In this document: positions 34,483-46,714 of the stretch, in pieces
How positions within the stretch are numbered: the first letter of the stretch is position 1
How the letters are laid out: every line of letters starts with the position of its first letter
Source of the DNA: Aspergillus flavus
Lineage: Eukaryota > Ascomycota > Eurotiomycetes > Eurotiales > Aspergillaceae
Reading direction: 5' to 3'
DNA: 64,000 nucleotides
NCBI RefSeq assembly: GCF_009017415.1
Contig: NC_092405.1
Span: 2,604,001-2,668,000 of the forward strand
Made by a program: the position numbers and the translations under genes
The notes under the pieces: model-generated
The model's input: the letters and a program-made list of their open reading frames with translations, nothing else
Databases searched by the model: none
Told to the model about the DNA's origin: nothing

Positions 34483-35566
34483 GCCCTACCAATGGCCAGC
34501 TCAACGATCCTATATATTGACAAAATATCTATAATTGGACTATCTTTTAGGGTTGTATGGCGTACTGAATGCAGGCACAGGTCACAGATTGTACGTTTGG
34601 TGTTCAGTACAAGAACATTTTGGGACTGGTGACGCTAAGGTGTGTTTGAGGTTCCTAATAGCTTTGGTTGTCTTTCTATCAATGGACTATTCGGTGGACT
34701 TGACTGTTGCATTGTTGTTGCGGATGACTTCCTTGGGTACATTGGAGGCTATAACAACAATTAGTCCCTCGGCTATATATATCTGGGCATATATCATTTT
34801 TAAGTCCTGGAACCCTTCGGGAATGCCTTTCGTAGACTGGCCTGTGCCATGTATGAGTTGAGTGAATACGGCCTTGCTCATTCAAGGCGGACAGTATACC
34901 TGATTCACTTGTAGAGGCTGCCTCTGGTTTCATCGGTAAAAGTTGCAGCTCCCGCTGTTAGCCAGGGGATTTGCAACAGAAAAGATGATTGATTTTGTTA
35001 TAGTCATACTTTTTCTATATTCATCACCAAACAGCTATTATACACATTCAAAATATAACACTGAAAAAGGACGGCCGGACTAGACAAAGCACAACAGCCT
35101 GAAGTCCCCACATGAATCATCATGATAAAAGGTAACGAATAGAGGAGCCGCAGCCCCAGTACAAAAAACATGATCTGAAACTGCTTGTATAGATAGAAAG
35201 AAAGAAAAGAAAAGAAAAAAGGCCAAAAATGGAAGATCGAGGTCACGATTCGACGCATCCATCCTTGGAGGCCAAAATGGTAGAAATGAGGAAACCAAGA
35301 AGAAGAAACAATGGCGGGCGTTGCAGGGTGGGCACATAGTCCAGAAGGCATGCTCGTTTGTCAATCATCAGAGATATTAGCAAAGAGTTCATTAGCAATT
35401 TATTTGGTTCGATAGGTTCGTGTCTCTCGCTAGGGAGGTGGGGAGCGTGGTTCGAAAAAAAGAAAGAAATGAAATAAAATAAGAGCAATGATGTGTTAGT
35501 CGCCACAGCGAAGACAGGGCAAGTTGAACATGCATGAGCCTTCGCAGAAAGTCATGACCGGACCGG
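34483..35566. other. Convergent intergenic region, apc15 / bet1
   Basis: This 1,084-bp stretch contains two converging 3' regions. A GAAAGAAAGAAAAGAAAAG-like purine tract lies at about 35196-35220. The frames on both strands are low-complexity and I do not call any. Confidence 0.5.
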
Positions 35567-36253
35567 TCAAGTCAACCACACATAAGCAAAGAGTAGGAAC
35601 ACAGCCAGGAAGAAAGCCAGCCATACACGCCAGCCGACGCCTGTCCGTTCCGCCATCCGCAGCATGCGACTCATGTTTCCTCGTATACGAAGACGGGTGT
35701 TGTCAAATGTATCATTAAGTTCTGCAATGGTCGAAGTATCCCGGATCTCCTCGCCAATAGCAAGTGTAAGCTAGACTCAACATCAGCACCCAAATGTACG
35801 TAACCAATCAGATGAGGGGGTAGGAAGATTACATCTTTCAGCATCTTGACTTTTGCGCTGATACCCTCTACCTCGGCATCATTCTGCGACTCTAGATGAG
35901 ATAGAACTGCATCGGAGTAGTGGCCTCTGTTTCGTCATCAGTATTATGCTCCACTAGGATTAAAGGGGCTCGTTAAAGCCTACTTCGCATTTGGCGTCGC
36001 AGTCCTGTATCCATTTCCGACAGAGGCTCCGTTAACGGCCCCATTGCTGGGATATCCTCCAAAACCATAACCACCTACTCGGCCAGGCGACCTACTGGCA
36101 GGTCTGGAATCGCCGCCATATGAATCAAAGAGTGAAGCCGATGCGCGAGGATCACGCTGGTGAAGGTTGGAGCGTGGAAATCTGAAATTTATGCCATGAA
36201 ATAGTTAGCCCAGGGAAACGATGAGGGTCATGATCAGCTTACCGTGCAGCCAT
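35567..36253 (-). CDS. BET1: BET1-type Qc-SNARE
   Basis: Exons are 36243..36253 (11 nt), 35984..36181, 35833..35926 and 35567..35770, giving 168 residues. The protein begins MAARFPRSNLHQRDPRAS, has a G/S/P-rich linker, then one SNARE helix (LESQNDAEVEGISAKVKMLK, then DLTLAIGEEIRDTS). The C-terminal anchor is WRVWLAFFLAVFLLFAYVWL, with only a threonine after it. This is the layout of Bet1, which works in ER-to-Golgi vesicle fusion with Sed5, Bos1 and Sec22. By my alignment the zero-layer position is Thr rather than the Gln of the animal protein; yeast Bet1 also departs from Gln there. Confidence 0.9.
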
Positions 36254-37402
36254 AATAAAAAGTAAGCAGAGAAGTCCAACCCTGTTGCAAGATAATTGAG
36301 AGGCTGGTACCATGAATTGGGTACTTCCCAAATTCTAGTTGGCCAGCATCGCGTAGAGAGACTACAGCAAAACTTACGTTGTCGAGCGCTCTTATCTGAA
36401 TAAACCCGATCCCGTGGTCTGGTAGCGGCAAACAATAGACAAGTACTCCATTAAGTCCGCACTATTTCTTGGACCGGGGGTGACGGCGGGTTACCGTAAA
36501 CGGAATAGTCTTCCTATTCGGGAAAGGTGCTTTCTAGCCACTTCACCACTTTACTCCGTACAGGCTACCGAGTAATTTATATACAGTAACATCTACTGTA
36601 GTATCGCTGGCACTACCAAGTAGTGGTGATATGGTTGAAAAGTGTGGTTGACCAACTAATTTACTATGCAGGTGAACAGTAGGCCACCATTCATCATTCC
36701 CATGGTCTTTCCAGTATATCCTACCGTGAATCGGAGACATTCAACGCTATACAACGATACAATAATCTACAACCGCTTCTCTATATAGCCAGTCGGCCAT
36801 GTGGCCTGCCCTAAACAATAATTAAACTATGTTGCTTGTTGCAGACTTGAGCTCGGGATGGTAGCATACTCTATTGTACCATGGCCCTTGCTCGCCCCAG
36901 CAGAACAGAATATTATGCTATGTTTTGTCGAAACTAACATATTTCGTATGAGACGCTATTTAACCGGCATGAGCAGTCCAGGAGAATGTTTACTATGCAG
37001 ATTAGAAGGATACACCTTTTATAGTCGCTCTATGTGGTTGTTCCTGTACACCTGAGGTCAGTAACCCAATCCTGCCTAGGAAATTTGCCGTAGTAGTCGA
37101 CTGGTGGGTAAAATTGGTAGACACTCAAGTAAGTGATCCGTATGAGAAAGGGGTTCAGACAGGGATAGAAATCATTATGCATCAATTGCTACGCCCTGTC
37201 TCAAGAATATTGGCAGTCGGCTGAAGAATAAACAAGGACCAAGAGAGAAAAAAGTTGTGGTTGACGCGTCAACTATCCGAGTCAGAACAGAAAATTATCA
37301 ATACCCCAATAAATCAGCGCCGATCACTTGCCCCTGTTCCCAAGGAGATTGTATGAGCCGTAAAGTAATCCCATTTAGTCTCACATGTTGTCGTTATTGT
37401 CT
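36254..37402. other. Intergenic region between bet1 and chz1
   Basis: This 1,149-bp stretch holds the bet1 promoter and the chz1 3' region. It contains one TACTCCGTAC word (36552-36561). Small frames at 36858..37055 and elsewhere are not protein-like. Confidence 0.5.
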
Positions 37403-37887
37403 TCAAGGTTCAAAGTCCTCATCATCTTCATCATCCTCACCCTCATCATCCTTGAGCTTTTGCGCGGCGTCTACGAAGTCAATGGTCTTTCCACGTGTCC
37501 TTCGCCCGCTAATGATGTTAGAGGAATCGATTGGCGCGAGGTCATCTCCGCCATCCTCATCTTCTTCTGCAGGGGAAGACAGGGTCAACATGTGTTCGAA
37601 AGCTAAGGCAGGTAAAGCGGAGTAAGCCTCGAGGGAAATTTCAATGCTTACCTTCCATCTAGGAAAGGAGAAACAGTCAATTTGGATTCTAAATTTGGGT
37701 GTCGGGGGTTTCGTCAACTTACAATGTCTTCATTTTCACTCTCATCGCTTTCACCTTCGTCCATGCTCGTATCCGTTGGAGCAGGATCCTGCGTAGCCTT
37801 GCCCTTGTCCCTGCCCAATGTCGCGGTATCGGGTGCGTTAACGGCAGGATCATTGCTCAGAGTGGTGGCTTGGTTGTTATCGTCCAT
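37403..37887 (-). CDS. CHZ1: Histone H2A.Z-specific chaperone CHZ1
   Basis: Exons are 37723..37887, 37652..37658 and 37403..37566, giving 111 residues. The 7-nt middle exon (ATGGAAG) is flanked by a CCTAG acceptor and a GTAAGC donor, and is needed to keep frame between ESENEDI and EDEDGGDDLAPIDSSNI. The CHZ motif is clear (DLAPIDSSNIISGRRTRGKT, then IDFVDAA). Acidic stretches flank it, and the end is DDEDDEDFEP. In yeast Chz1 delivers H2A.Z-H2B dimers to the SWR1 remodeller. The small size and strong acidity match the family. Confidence 0.87.
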
Positions 37888-39199
37888 GTTGGATAGTAAA
37901 ATGGAGGTGCTTGTTCACAGAGGATGACGAGGGTATGGAGATGATTTCTGGAGCAGATATAATGTAACCTCGTAGGAAGAAAATGAATGTTAGGGCAGGG
38001 GGATAAAACAAGGAGGAGCTTTAAATAGTTGCAGCAATTGTTTGTACGAGAAGAACACAAACAACGCTCTCAAGTTGCAAGGGGAGAAAGGTTCACATTA
38101 ACCTTCCCTGGAGTTAGTGATTGCTGATTGGCTACGAGACTTAGGGATCAGCGGCGCTGCTCCCGTGACGACCTTTTCCCTTCTGGGCATGTCATAATAA
38201 ACATGCTACTAAATTCGTACGGTTATCTGTCAGAAACTTGGAGAAAGGCAAGATATACCAGACTCAATCTGAGATTGCTGGGTATTCGGAGTTGAACCGA
38301 AGCAAAGAGCAAGTGATAACACTGTCCAAAATTCAACCACGTATTGGTTTTGGGGCAACTTGAGCAAGTAAGCATTCAATCCTCCGCTTGCCTGGTTCCT
38401 ATCGAAACAGGATTGGGGTGTATTCAGACTGGGCAACGCAAATGTGGTCCACGACCTATAGATATCATCTATCCATTAGAACATATCGGATAGGTGGATT
38501 ACTTCGAGTGCAGCGGTTTTCTCAGTTGAACAAGTCCGTTGAACCTGGCTCTATTGTCGTTCCAAATTAGAAAAGGCGGCTCATGAGGAATTCGAAGGTC
38601 TATGAGACACAGAACGTGTCAGGTCGTTGCGATACTGAGATATGATTTACGGTACTTGAATAAATGGGTGACCTGCAGTTGGAAGGATCTGTCATAAATC
38701 ATGTCTACATGTCTGTTACCGAGTACTCTATATGGAGGTAGTGATTTCTGGCAGCGGTTGCAACCAGCCAGCGATGACTTCATGCGAAACCTTCCGAACA
38801 CCATCCAGAGAAGATGATGTATTGCAAGTGGGAATATTCCGCACATGGTGTCGATAGGAACAAGTGAATGTTATTTGTCACTCTACGGAACAGTTGATCC
38901 ATGGAATCCTAAGGAATTTAACCGGTCATGATGACGAAGGAGTATGAAATAGAAAATGCCGTATTGAACGCCTAAGGTATCAAAAGAATAGACTAAAGAT
39001 GAGATTTACTGTATTTCATGAGAAATAAATGATTGAAAATGAGAGTGAGATATAAAGCAAGAAGGCAGAATCAATGAATCATACTCCGTACCCTTTATGC
39101 AGTATCTGAAATAAAGGGAAGGAAAGGAAAGGAAAATACATACTAACAAAGGAAGGCGTTCAGCTATTACGTCATCCACTACCCCCGCCAAAAGGAAGG

Positions 39200-39223
39200 A
39201 AAAAAAAAAAAAAAAAAAAAAAA
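39200..39223. repeat. Poly-A run (24 A)
   Basis: An uninterrupted run of 24 A residues, followed within 4 bp by the palindrome ACTCCGTACGGAGT. Confidence 0.9.
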
Positions 39224-39427
39224 GTAACTCCGTACGGAGTAGCATCAATAAAATGAATGATAATAATTAATTCATTCATTCATTTAGAGCCTCTCCCAAT
39301 CAAGAAACAATACCCATTCCACCACCCTATTTCTCCCAAGGCTACAATCAGATGCTACTAAAATGAAAGTGAAGGTAGGAGTAAACCCCTCCAAGGCAAT
39401 GGAAATGGCCAGAACCCCACTGGCGGA

Positions 39428-39530
39428 TTCTGGAAGGGAGGATCCGATCAAAATCCTCGCCCGACCCGTGTGGGCGAAGACCATCGAAGCCCATGGATGC
39501 CCGTGGAAGCTATGACTTGCTAGAAGTTTC
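39428..39530. promoter_or_regulatory. Heat-shock-element-like sites upstream of hsp70
   Basis: TTCTGGAA at 39428-39435 and GAAGTTTC at 39523-39530 both match paired nGAAn units in tail-to-tail or head-to-head form, the minimal dimer bound by HSF. They lie 344 and 249 bp upstream of the hsp70 ATG. Neither is a full three-unit array, so the call is tentative. Confidence 0.5.
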
Positions 39531-39771
39531 GCTGGAGCAGAAACTCACCGCCCACCACTATATCAACTGTAGTGCTCGCACAATCTCTGCCCTCCCCTCT
39601 CTCACACATTAAATTTTTTTTTCTTCATTGACTCACTTGGTCTCATCCTCTATAGAACAGGAGACTGCTACTCTGTACATTACCTGAACACTTTGATTCC
39701 CCCTCCGTTACGAATTCCGTTCCTCTCTTATCTCATTTTTTAAACGAATTACCCCTCCTACTCTTTTCACA

Positions 39772-41815
39772 ATGGCCCCCGCTGTCGGTATCGATTTGGG
39801 TACCACCTACTCCTGTGTGGGTGTGTTCCGTGATGACCGCATTGAAATCATTGCCAACGACCAGGGTAACCGTACCACCCCTTCCTTCGTGGCTTTCACC
39901 GATACCGAGCGTCTCATCGGTGATGCCGCCAAGAACCAGGTCGCAATGAACCCTCACAACACTGTCTTCGATGCCAAGCGTCTGATCGGTCGTCGTTATG
40001 CCGATGCTGAGGTCCAGTCTGATATGAAGCACTGGCCCTTCAAGATCGTCGATAAGGGTGGCAAGCCCATCATCCAGGTTGAGTTCAAGGGCGAAGAGAA
40101 GCAATTCACTCCCGAGGAAGTCTCCTCTATGGTCCTGACCAAGATGCGTGAGACCGCAGAGGCCTATCTTGGTGGTACTGTTAACAACGCCGTTATCACT
40201 GTCCCCGCCTACTTCAACGACTCCCAGCGTCAGGCTACCAAGGATGCTGGTCTCATCGCCGGTCTGAACGTCCTCCGTATCATTAACGAGCCCACTGCCG
40301 CCGCCATCGCCTACGGTCTAGACAAGAAGGCCGAGGGCGAGCGCAATGTCCTGATCTTCGATTTGGGTGGTGGTACCTTTGATGTTTCTCTCTTGACCAT
40401 TGAAGAAGGTATCTTCGAGGTCAAGGCTACCGCTGGTGACACTCACCTTGGTGGTGAGGACTTCGACAACCGTCTCGTCAACCATTTCGTTAACGAGTTC
40501 AAACGCAAGCACAAGAAAGGTTGGTCTTTTGATTCCGATAATCGCAAAGCCCCCAATGCTAACTTGGATATGACAGATCTCACTACCAACGCGCGTGCCC
40601 TCCGCCGTCTCCGCACTGCCTGTGAGCGTGCCAAGCGTACACTGTCTTCTGCTGCCCAGACCTCTATTGAAATCGACTCTCTCTTTGAGGGTATTGATTT
40701 CTATACCTCGATCACCCGTGCCCGTTTCGAGGAACTTTGCCAGGACCTCTTCCGCGGTACTATGGAGCCTGTCGAGCGTGTCCTCCGTGATGCCAAGATC
40801 GACAAGTCCTCTGTCCACGAGATTGTCCTGGTCGGTGGCTCTACCCGTATCCCCAAGATCCAGCGCCTTGTCTCCGATTTTTTCAACAAGGAGCCCAACA
40901 AGTCCATCAACCCCGATGAGGCCGTTGCCTACGGTGCTGCCGTTCAGGCTGCCATCCTGTCCGGTGATAGTTCCTCCAAGTCCACCAACGAGATCCTGCT
41001 ACTCGACGTTGCCCCCCTGTCTCTCGGTATCGAAACCGCTGGTGGTGTCATGACCGCTCTAATCAAGCGCAACACCACAATTCCCACCAAGAAGTCCGAG
41101 ACTTTCTCCACTTACTCTGACAACCAGCCTGGTGTGTTGATCCAGGTTTACGAGGGTGAACGTGCTCGTACTAAGGACAACAACCTGCTCGGAAAGTTCG
41201 AGCTCACTGGCATTCCTCCCGCTCCCCGTGGTGTTCCTCAGATCGAGGTTACCTTCGATGTCGATGCCAACGGTATCATGAACGTTTCTGCCGTCGAGAA
41301 GGGCACTGGAAAGACCAACAAGATCACCATCACCAACGACAAGGGCCGTCTCTCCAAGGAGGAGATTGAGCGCATGCTTGCCGATGCCGAGAAGTACAAG
41401 GCTGAGGATGAGGCTGAGGCTTCCCGTATCCAGGCCAAGAACGGCCTTGAGTCTTATGCCTACTCCCTCAAGAACACCATCAGCGAGGGCAAGCTTACCA
41501 TCTCTGACTCCGACAAGGAGAAGGTCACCAGCAAGGTTGATGAGATCATCGGTTGGCTTGACAGCAACCAGACCGCCACCAAGGAGGAGTACGAGTCTCA
41601 GCAGAAGGAGCTCGAAGGGTATGTGATATGAAACCCCTTTTATCCCTCCATGACTAATATGATGCTAACTGTGCGCTAGTGTTGCCAACCCTATCATCTC
41701 CGCTGCTTATGGCGGTGCCGCTGGTGCTGCTCCTGGCGGTGCTCCCGGCGCTGCCCCCGGTGGCTCCACTCGCACCGCTGACGAGGTTGAGGAGAAGCCC
41801 GAGGAGCTTGACTAA
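39772..41815 (+). CDS. hsp70: Cytosolic HSP70 (Ssa-type) chaperone
   Basis: Exons are 39772..40519, 40577..41618 and 41680..41815, giving 641 residues, the family's normal length. It folds and moves proteins in the cytosol through ATP cycles. The signatures are [27 protein letters not shown] and [14 protein letters not shown]. The 57-nt intron 40520..40576 (GTTGGT...GACAG, branch TGCTAAC) has no stop and is a multiple of three. Removing it restores the standard [19 protein letters not shown], so an unspliced reading would insert 19 residues. The tail has a G/A/P-rich linker and ends KPEELD, where most cytosolic Hsp70s end EEVD. Codon use is strongly biased, as expected for high expression. 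Confidence 0.96.
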
Positions 41816-42252
41816 ATCTCTTGACCGGCAATGTTTTTCTTCTACATTCTTGCTGTTTGCGGATGGGCGATCGGCTTTTAATGGTTTTGTTCTTTAATAC
41901 TCTCTGCTTGTTTCTTTTTAACGAATTTATGGGATTTTCTTTTTGTGCATGGTTGCATAGATCCGAGTTTCATTCCGACGCATGATGATTTGCAGAACTT
42001 GGGAGGGAAAAAGTTCCTTACGAATTGTTCAATTCTTCATAAAAACTTGGTTCGTGTATCGTAAAATACAGTAATGAAAGCTTTGCTTCTTTCAAAGAAC
42101 TTCCGCATGTTCATATTTTTAACGATACTGTGAGGATTTAGGAGGCACCAGTGCCGACAAGAGAAACAGTATGATAGTCATTTATTCTTCCGCGCGTTGA
42201 GTCTTACAACTCCTTCGAATAGACTCTGCAAATACCGCCATCTATTCATCGC
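41816..42252. other. Convergent intergenic region, hsp70 / NCE101-like
   Basis: These 437 bp contain the hsp70 3' UTR region and the downstream flank of the NCE101-like gene. No other feature is seen. Confidence 0.45.
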
Positions 42253-42567
42253 TCATAGTCTCTCAAAATCTCCCGCCCACCATCTGCGTAGCCTTCTTCC
42301 TCCCATCTGCAAAACCTCGCCGTATCCGATTTCCTGGGCCTTTTCAGGGAATTTCTCGCGCTGATCCCGACAGATCCGGAGGAAGGCAGCAGAGACTCCT
42401 ATTGTGAAGGCGAAAAAAGGGTCACCAACTCTATCATTCGGCCAAGTTAACAGTATTAGTCTTCGCAGGAATTCAAAACAGGCTACGTCGGTTCATGCAA
42501 AGTATGAACCGTGTTTGATAGGAGACGATAGATGTGAGACATACTTGGAAATTAGGTAGATTGGCAT
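42253..42567 (-). CDS. NCE101: NCE101-like small membrane protein (non-classical export protein 1 family)
   Basis: Exons are 42545..42567 and 42253..42430 (114-nt intron, GTATGT...GATAG with a GTTAAC branch site), giving 66 residues. The spliced protein begins MPIYLISKVGDPFFAFTIGV and continues SAAFLRICRDQREKFPEKAQ. This matches the NCE101 pattern of an N-terminal 'YL.S...DP..A..IG..AA..RI' membrane helix followed by a basic tail. Yeast Nce101 was linked to export of proteins lacking signal peptides; its function is otherwise unclear. The gene is too small to appear as a long frame and both splice sites are canonical, so I favour it as real. Confidence 0.78.
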
Positions 42568-43063
42568 AACTGCTTTTGTCACCCGCTAAGCAGGGTATGT
42601 TCAGTTTGTTGAGATAAGACAACTGGACGTGAGGTTTCCAGTCGCGATAGGTATCGTGAAGTCGGGGTGCGCCATTGATCACGTGATATTAGTTTTATAG
42701 GCAGTCCTAAGGGCGCGGCTTTTCAGAACCGTAGCTTTACGTGACCCGGACGATAGTATCTTTCTTACCTGTGCACTCGGAATCCCCAAGTAGCATTTGA
42801 ACTAATATTCTTCATTTTTCAGATATGGCGGTGTAATAATTAAGCTGAGTTCACTTTCTGGATTAAGGCCTTACCCACAAATCGATCATACAAAATAAAA
42901 GCATCTATTAAAATACAAAGGGCCTAACAGTATATTCTATCATGGTACCAACAGCCGCACGAAGAGGGGAAAGGAGATAAGTCAGAGAAAGAAAAAAGAA
43001 AAAGAAAAAGAAAAAGCCAAATGTTTAAAGCCTGCTATTAATATCATTCCGTGCTCTTCTCGT
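42568..43063. other. Intergenic region, NCE101-like promoter and ggc1 3' side
   Basis: These 496 bp include an AAAAAG-type repeat (about 42988-43016) just past the ggc1 stop. No gene is supported. Confidence 0.45.
42988..43016. repeat. (AAAAAG)n simple repeat
   Basis: Several imperfect GAAAAA units sit about 50 bp beyond the ggc1 stop codon. On the ggc1 strand this is a T/C-rich tract in the probable 3' UTR. Confidence 0.7.
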
Positions 43064-44360
43064 TTATACGACCTGGCCAAACGCGGGGATCAACGTCTGA
43101 GCCAGCCAGAAGCTGAAAACAAGCTTGGGCCCGGTCATGAGCAGCTTAGGTGTAAGACCCTTGAAGAAACTGGTGGGCCCCTCGTTTTTCATCATGTTCG
43201 AGACAATGCGGAAGCCAGACTCAGGGTTCTCAAAATTGCGGTTCTGGATACGAGTCTTGATCACATCCAGGGGTGCCGACACGATCAGAGAGGCACTGGC
43301 ACCACAGACAGATGCCACAAAATTCTGCGCCCAGGAAGCCGAATTATAGTCCTGCAACTTATAGATGTATTCCTTGGCGAAGGCAGAACCACCAAACAGC
43401 TTTATTAAAAATTAGCATATAAGCACAATCGACTTTGTCGTCAATGATCATAAGCATACCGCGAAAGACCCAGGTGCATTGCGAGCAGCAGTCCAGCCAG
43501 CACCGCGGTAAAGTCCCATGCCTTCATCGGAGATAATCTTAAAAAGACCGCGGCCACGGAAAGCTTCGGGGTTCGTCTGACGCTTGATCTTCAGGACATC
43601 CAAAGGAAGAAGGACGATTTCACCGATACCGATCAAACTGATTGAAATGTTAGCAACAATCTATACGTCTTAATTTATCCTAGTGAGGGAACAACAAACC
43701 TTCCGGCGGTAGCATGCATGATAGCCTTACCAGTTCCTTTTCCGAAAGCATTATCGAACTCAGCACCATGATGCTTCGCCAGGTAATCTCTTGCGAATGG
43801 CTGGCCACCGTATTTGTAGATTCGTTGCAGAACCTACCGATACCAATTAACCGATTGTAACACGTGCCTGCGTCTAATATGGTCTACATACCTTGTAGCC
43901 GGCAGCGTAACCAAGACCAGGGAAAAGTGAGGTGAACTTGCGTCCAAGGGAAGCGTTGGCATACTCTTTGAAAACGACCTGTTTCATACCTTCCATTGAC
44001 GTGATCTAATCCCAAATACAGTCAGAAACCATGTGGTAAGCGATATGGGGAACGGTGGTGCTTACTCGGGTCTGATTGCTCATCAATCGCTTCGCAGTTG
44101 TATCAACCTTTGAATAGCATCAGTGTCATTTGAAACACCAGGGACCTTTTCGGAAAAGGAAATCATCTAATGGGTTGCTCGTACCGGATGAAAAACCAGC
44201 AGCTCCGCAATTCCAGCGGTTCCTGGTGGGTTATCTTAGTAGCCGAACAGCTCACGAGGCGCAAGGACACAAACTTACCGGAACCCAGAAGTCGAGCAGT
44301 CGCGGACTCCTTCTTGACATCCTTGGAGGCAGAGCCGGCCTGAGCAATGGCGGGAGACAT
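43064..44360 (-). CDS. GGC1: Mitochondrial GTP/GDP carrier (GGC1/YHM1)
   Basis: Seven exons (44279..44360, 44185..44222, 44066..44107, 43892..44005, 43700..43833, 43460..43637, 43064..43399) give 307 residues. All six introns are GT...AG and every phase fits. The three mitochondrial-carrier repeats each carry the Px[DE]xx[KR] signature: HPVDTTAKRLM, LPLDVLKIKRQ and APLDVIKTRIQ. The rest agrees with Ggc1 (GLGYAAGYKVLQRIYKYGGQ, LTPKLLMTGPKLVFSFWLAQ). Yeast Ggc1 swaps mitochondrial GDP for cytosolic GTP across the inner membrane and affects iron balance. The exon of 38 nt and the exon of 42 nt make it easy to mis-predict. Confidence 0.93.
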
Positions 44361-45205
44361 TTCTTTTTCTTTCCTTTCTGATAGGCTGTTCTGACGAGTT
44401 TGTAGACAAAGTCGTTGATAGTTGAATTTTTCTTCAATGGATTTTTTTTTTTTGGGAGTGAAAAGCCGACAGAGCGATTGGATCAAAGACAAGCGACAAA
44501 GCGTGCGCTTAAGATAGCAGAGCCAAAGCAGTGCAAACGAACGAAAAGGAGAGAATAATTCAAAAGGGGCAAAAGCAAAAAGAACTCAAGGACGTGAAGA
44601 GAAGATGCAGCGTCCTAGTCAGTCATCGCCTGTTTTGCGCCGAGTCGGACTTTCCGCAAGACCTGCCGGGCGTTGAACCAAACACTAGTCCTAAATAGGA
44701 TAGGGCTATCGGCATTCATATCGGAGAGACAGGTTACCAATCCTAAGCTCTGTTATGTAACGGATACGTTCCATGTAGTTATGCTCTACTCCGTACCGAG
44801 TAAAGAACCGTCTCAACTGTAGAATATTCATAATATATGTCGCAAGGAATTTTTCACTACTTATTTTCAATTACCTATCCACCTTAGCATGCAAAATACG
44901 TGTGCTACGTGACACAGCCTGACACAAAGATGAAAGTACCACTGCCCTGTCAATAGTATCACCAACTAATCATATCAAAAGTAGTTTGCATTTAAACCAT
45001 AATAGTGATAAAGTCTTTGCCATAGAGGTCATAAAGGGAATACGGAAAACCTGATATTAACGCCTGCACACATGAAGAATCGCCGCAAGGTCTAACCAGC
45101 TCATTCGCCTCATACCGGAGTGGCTGGTCACACACCCGGCCCTAAAACAAAACACATACTGACGGCGAAGCAGTTACATATCTTGGGAGAACTGCTTATC
45201 AGAGC
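44361..45205. other. Intergenic region, ggc1 promoter and atg8 3' side
   Basis: This 845-bp stretch includes the ggc1 leader (T-rich on its strand near 44440) and one TACTCCGTACCGAGTA (44787-44802) near-palindrome. No gene is supported. Confidence 0.5.

Positions 45206-46714
<1,509 letters not shown>

Larger units (their letters stand above)
37888..39771. other. 1.9-kb intergenic region, chz1 / hsp70 divergent promoters
   Basis: No gene is supported in 1,884 bp. It contains a 24-A run (39200-39223), TACTCCGTAC (39082-39091) and the palindrome ACTCCGTACGGAGT (39227-39240). It also contains two heat-shock-element-like words near hsp70 and a pyrimidine-rich leader just before its ATG. Confidence 0.55.

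Noticed and set aside
34679..34933. Minus-strand frames after apc15
   Set aside because: Overlapping frames of 64 and 84 residues in the same DNA, with no domain or start context.
40520..40576. Reading HSP70 as an unspliced 660-residue protein
   Set aside because: The extra residues break a highly conserved region, and a branch site and GT...AG borders are present; it is an intron (see finding).
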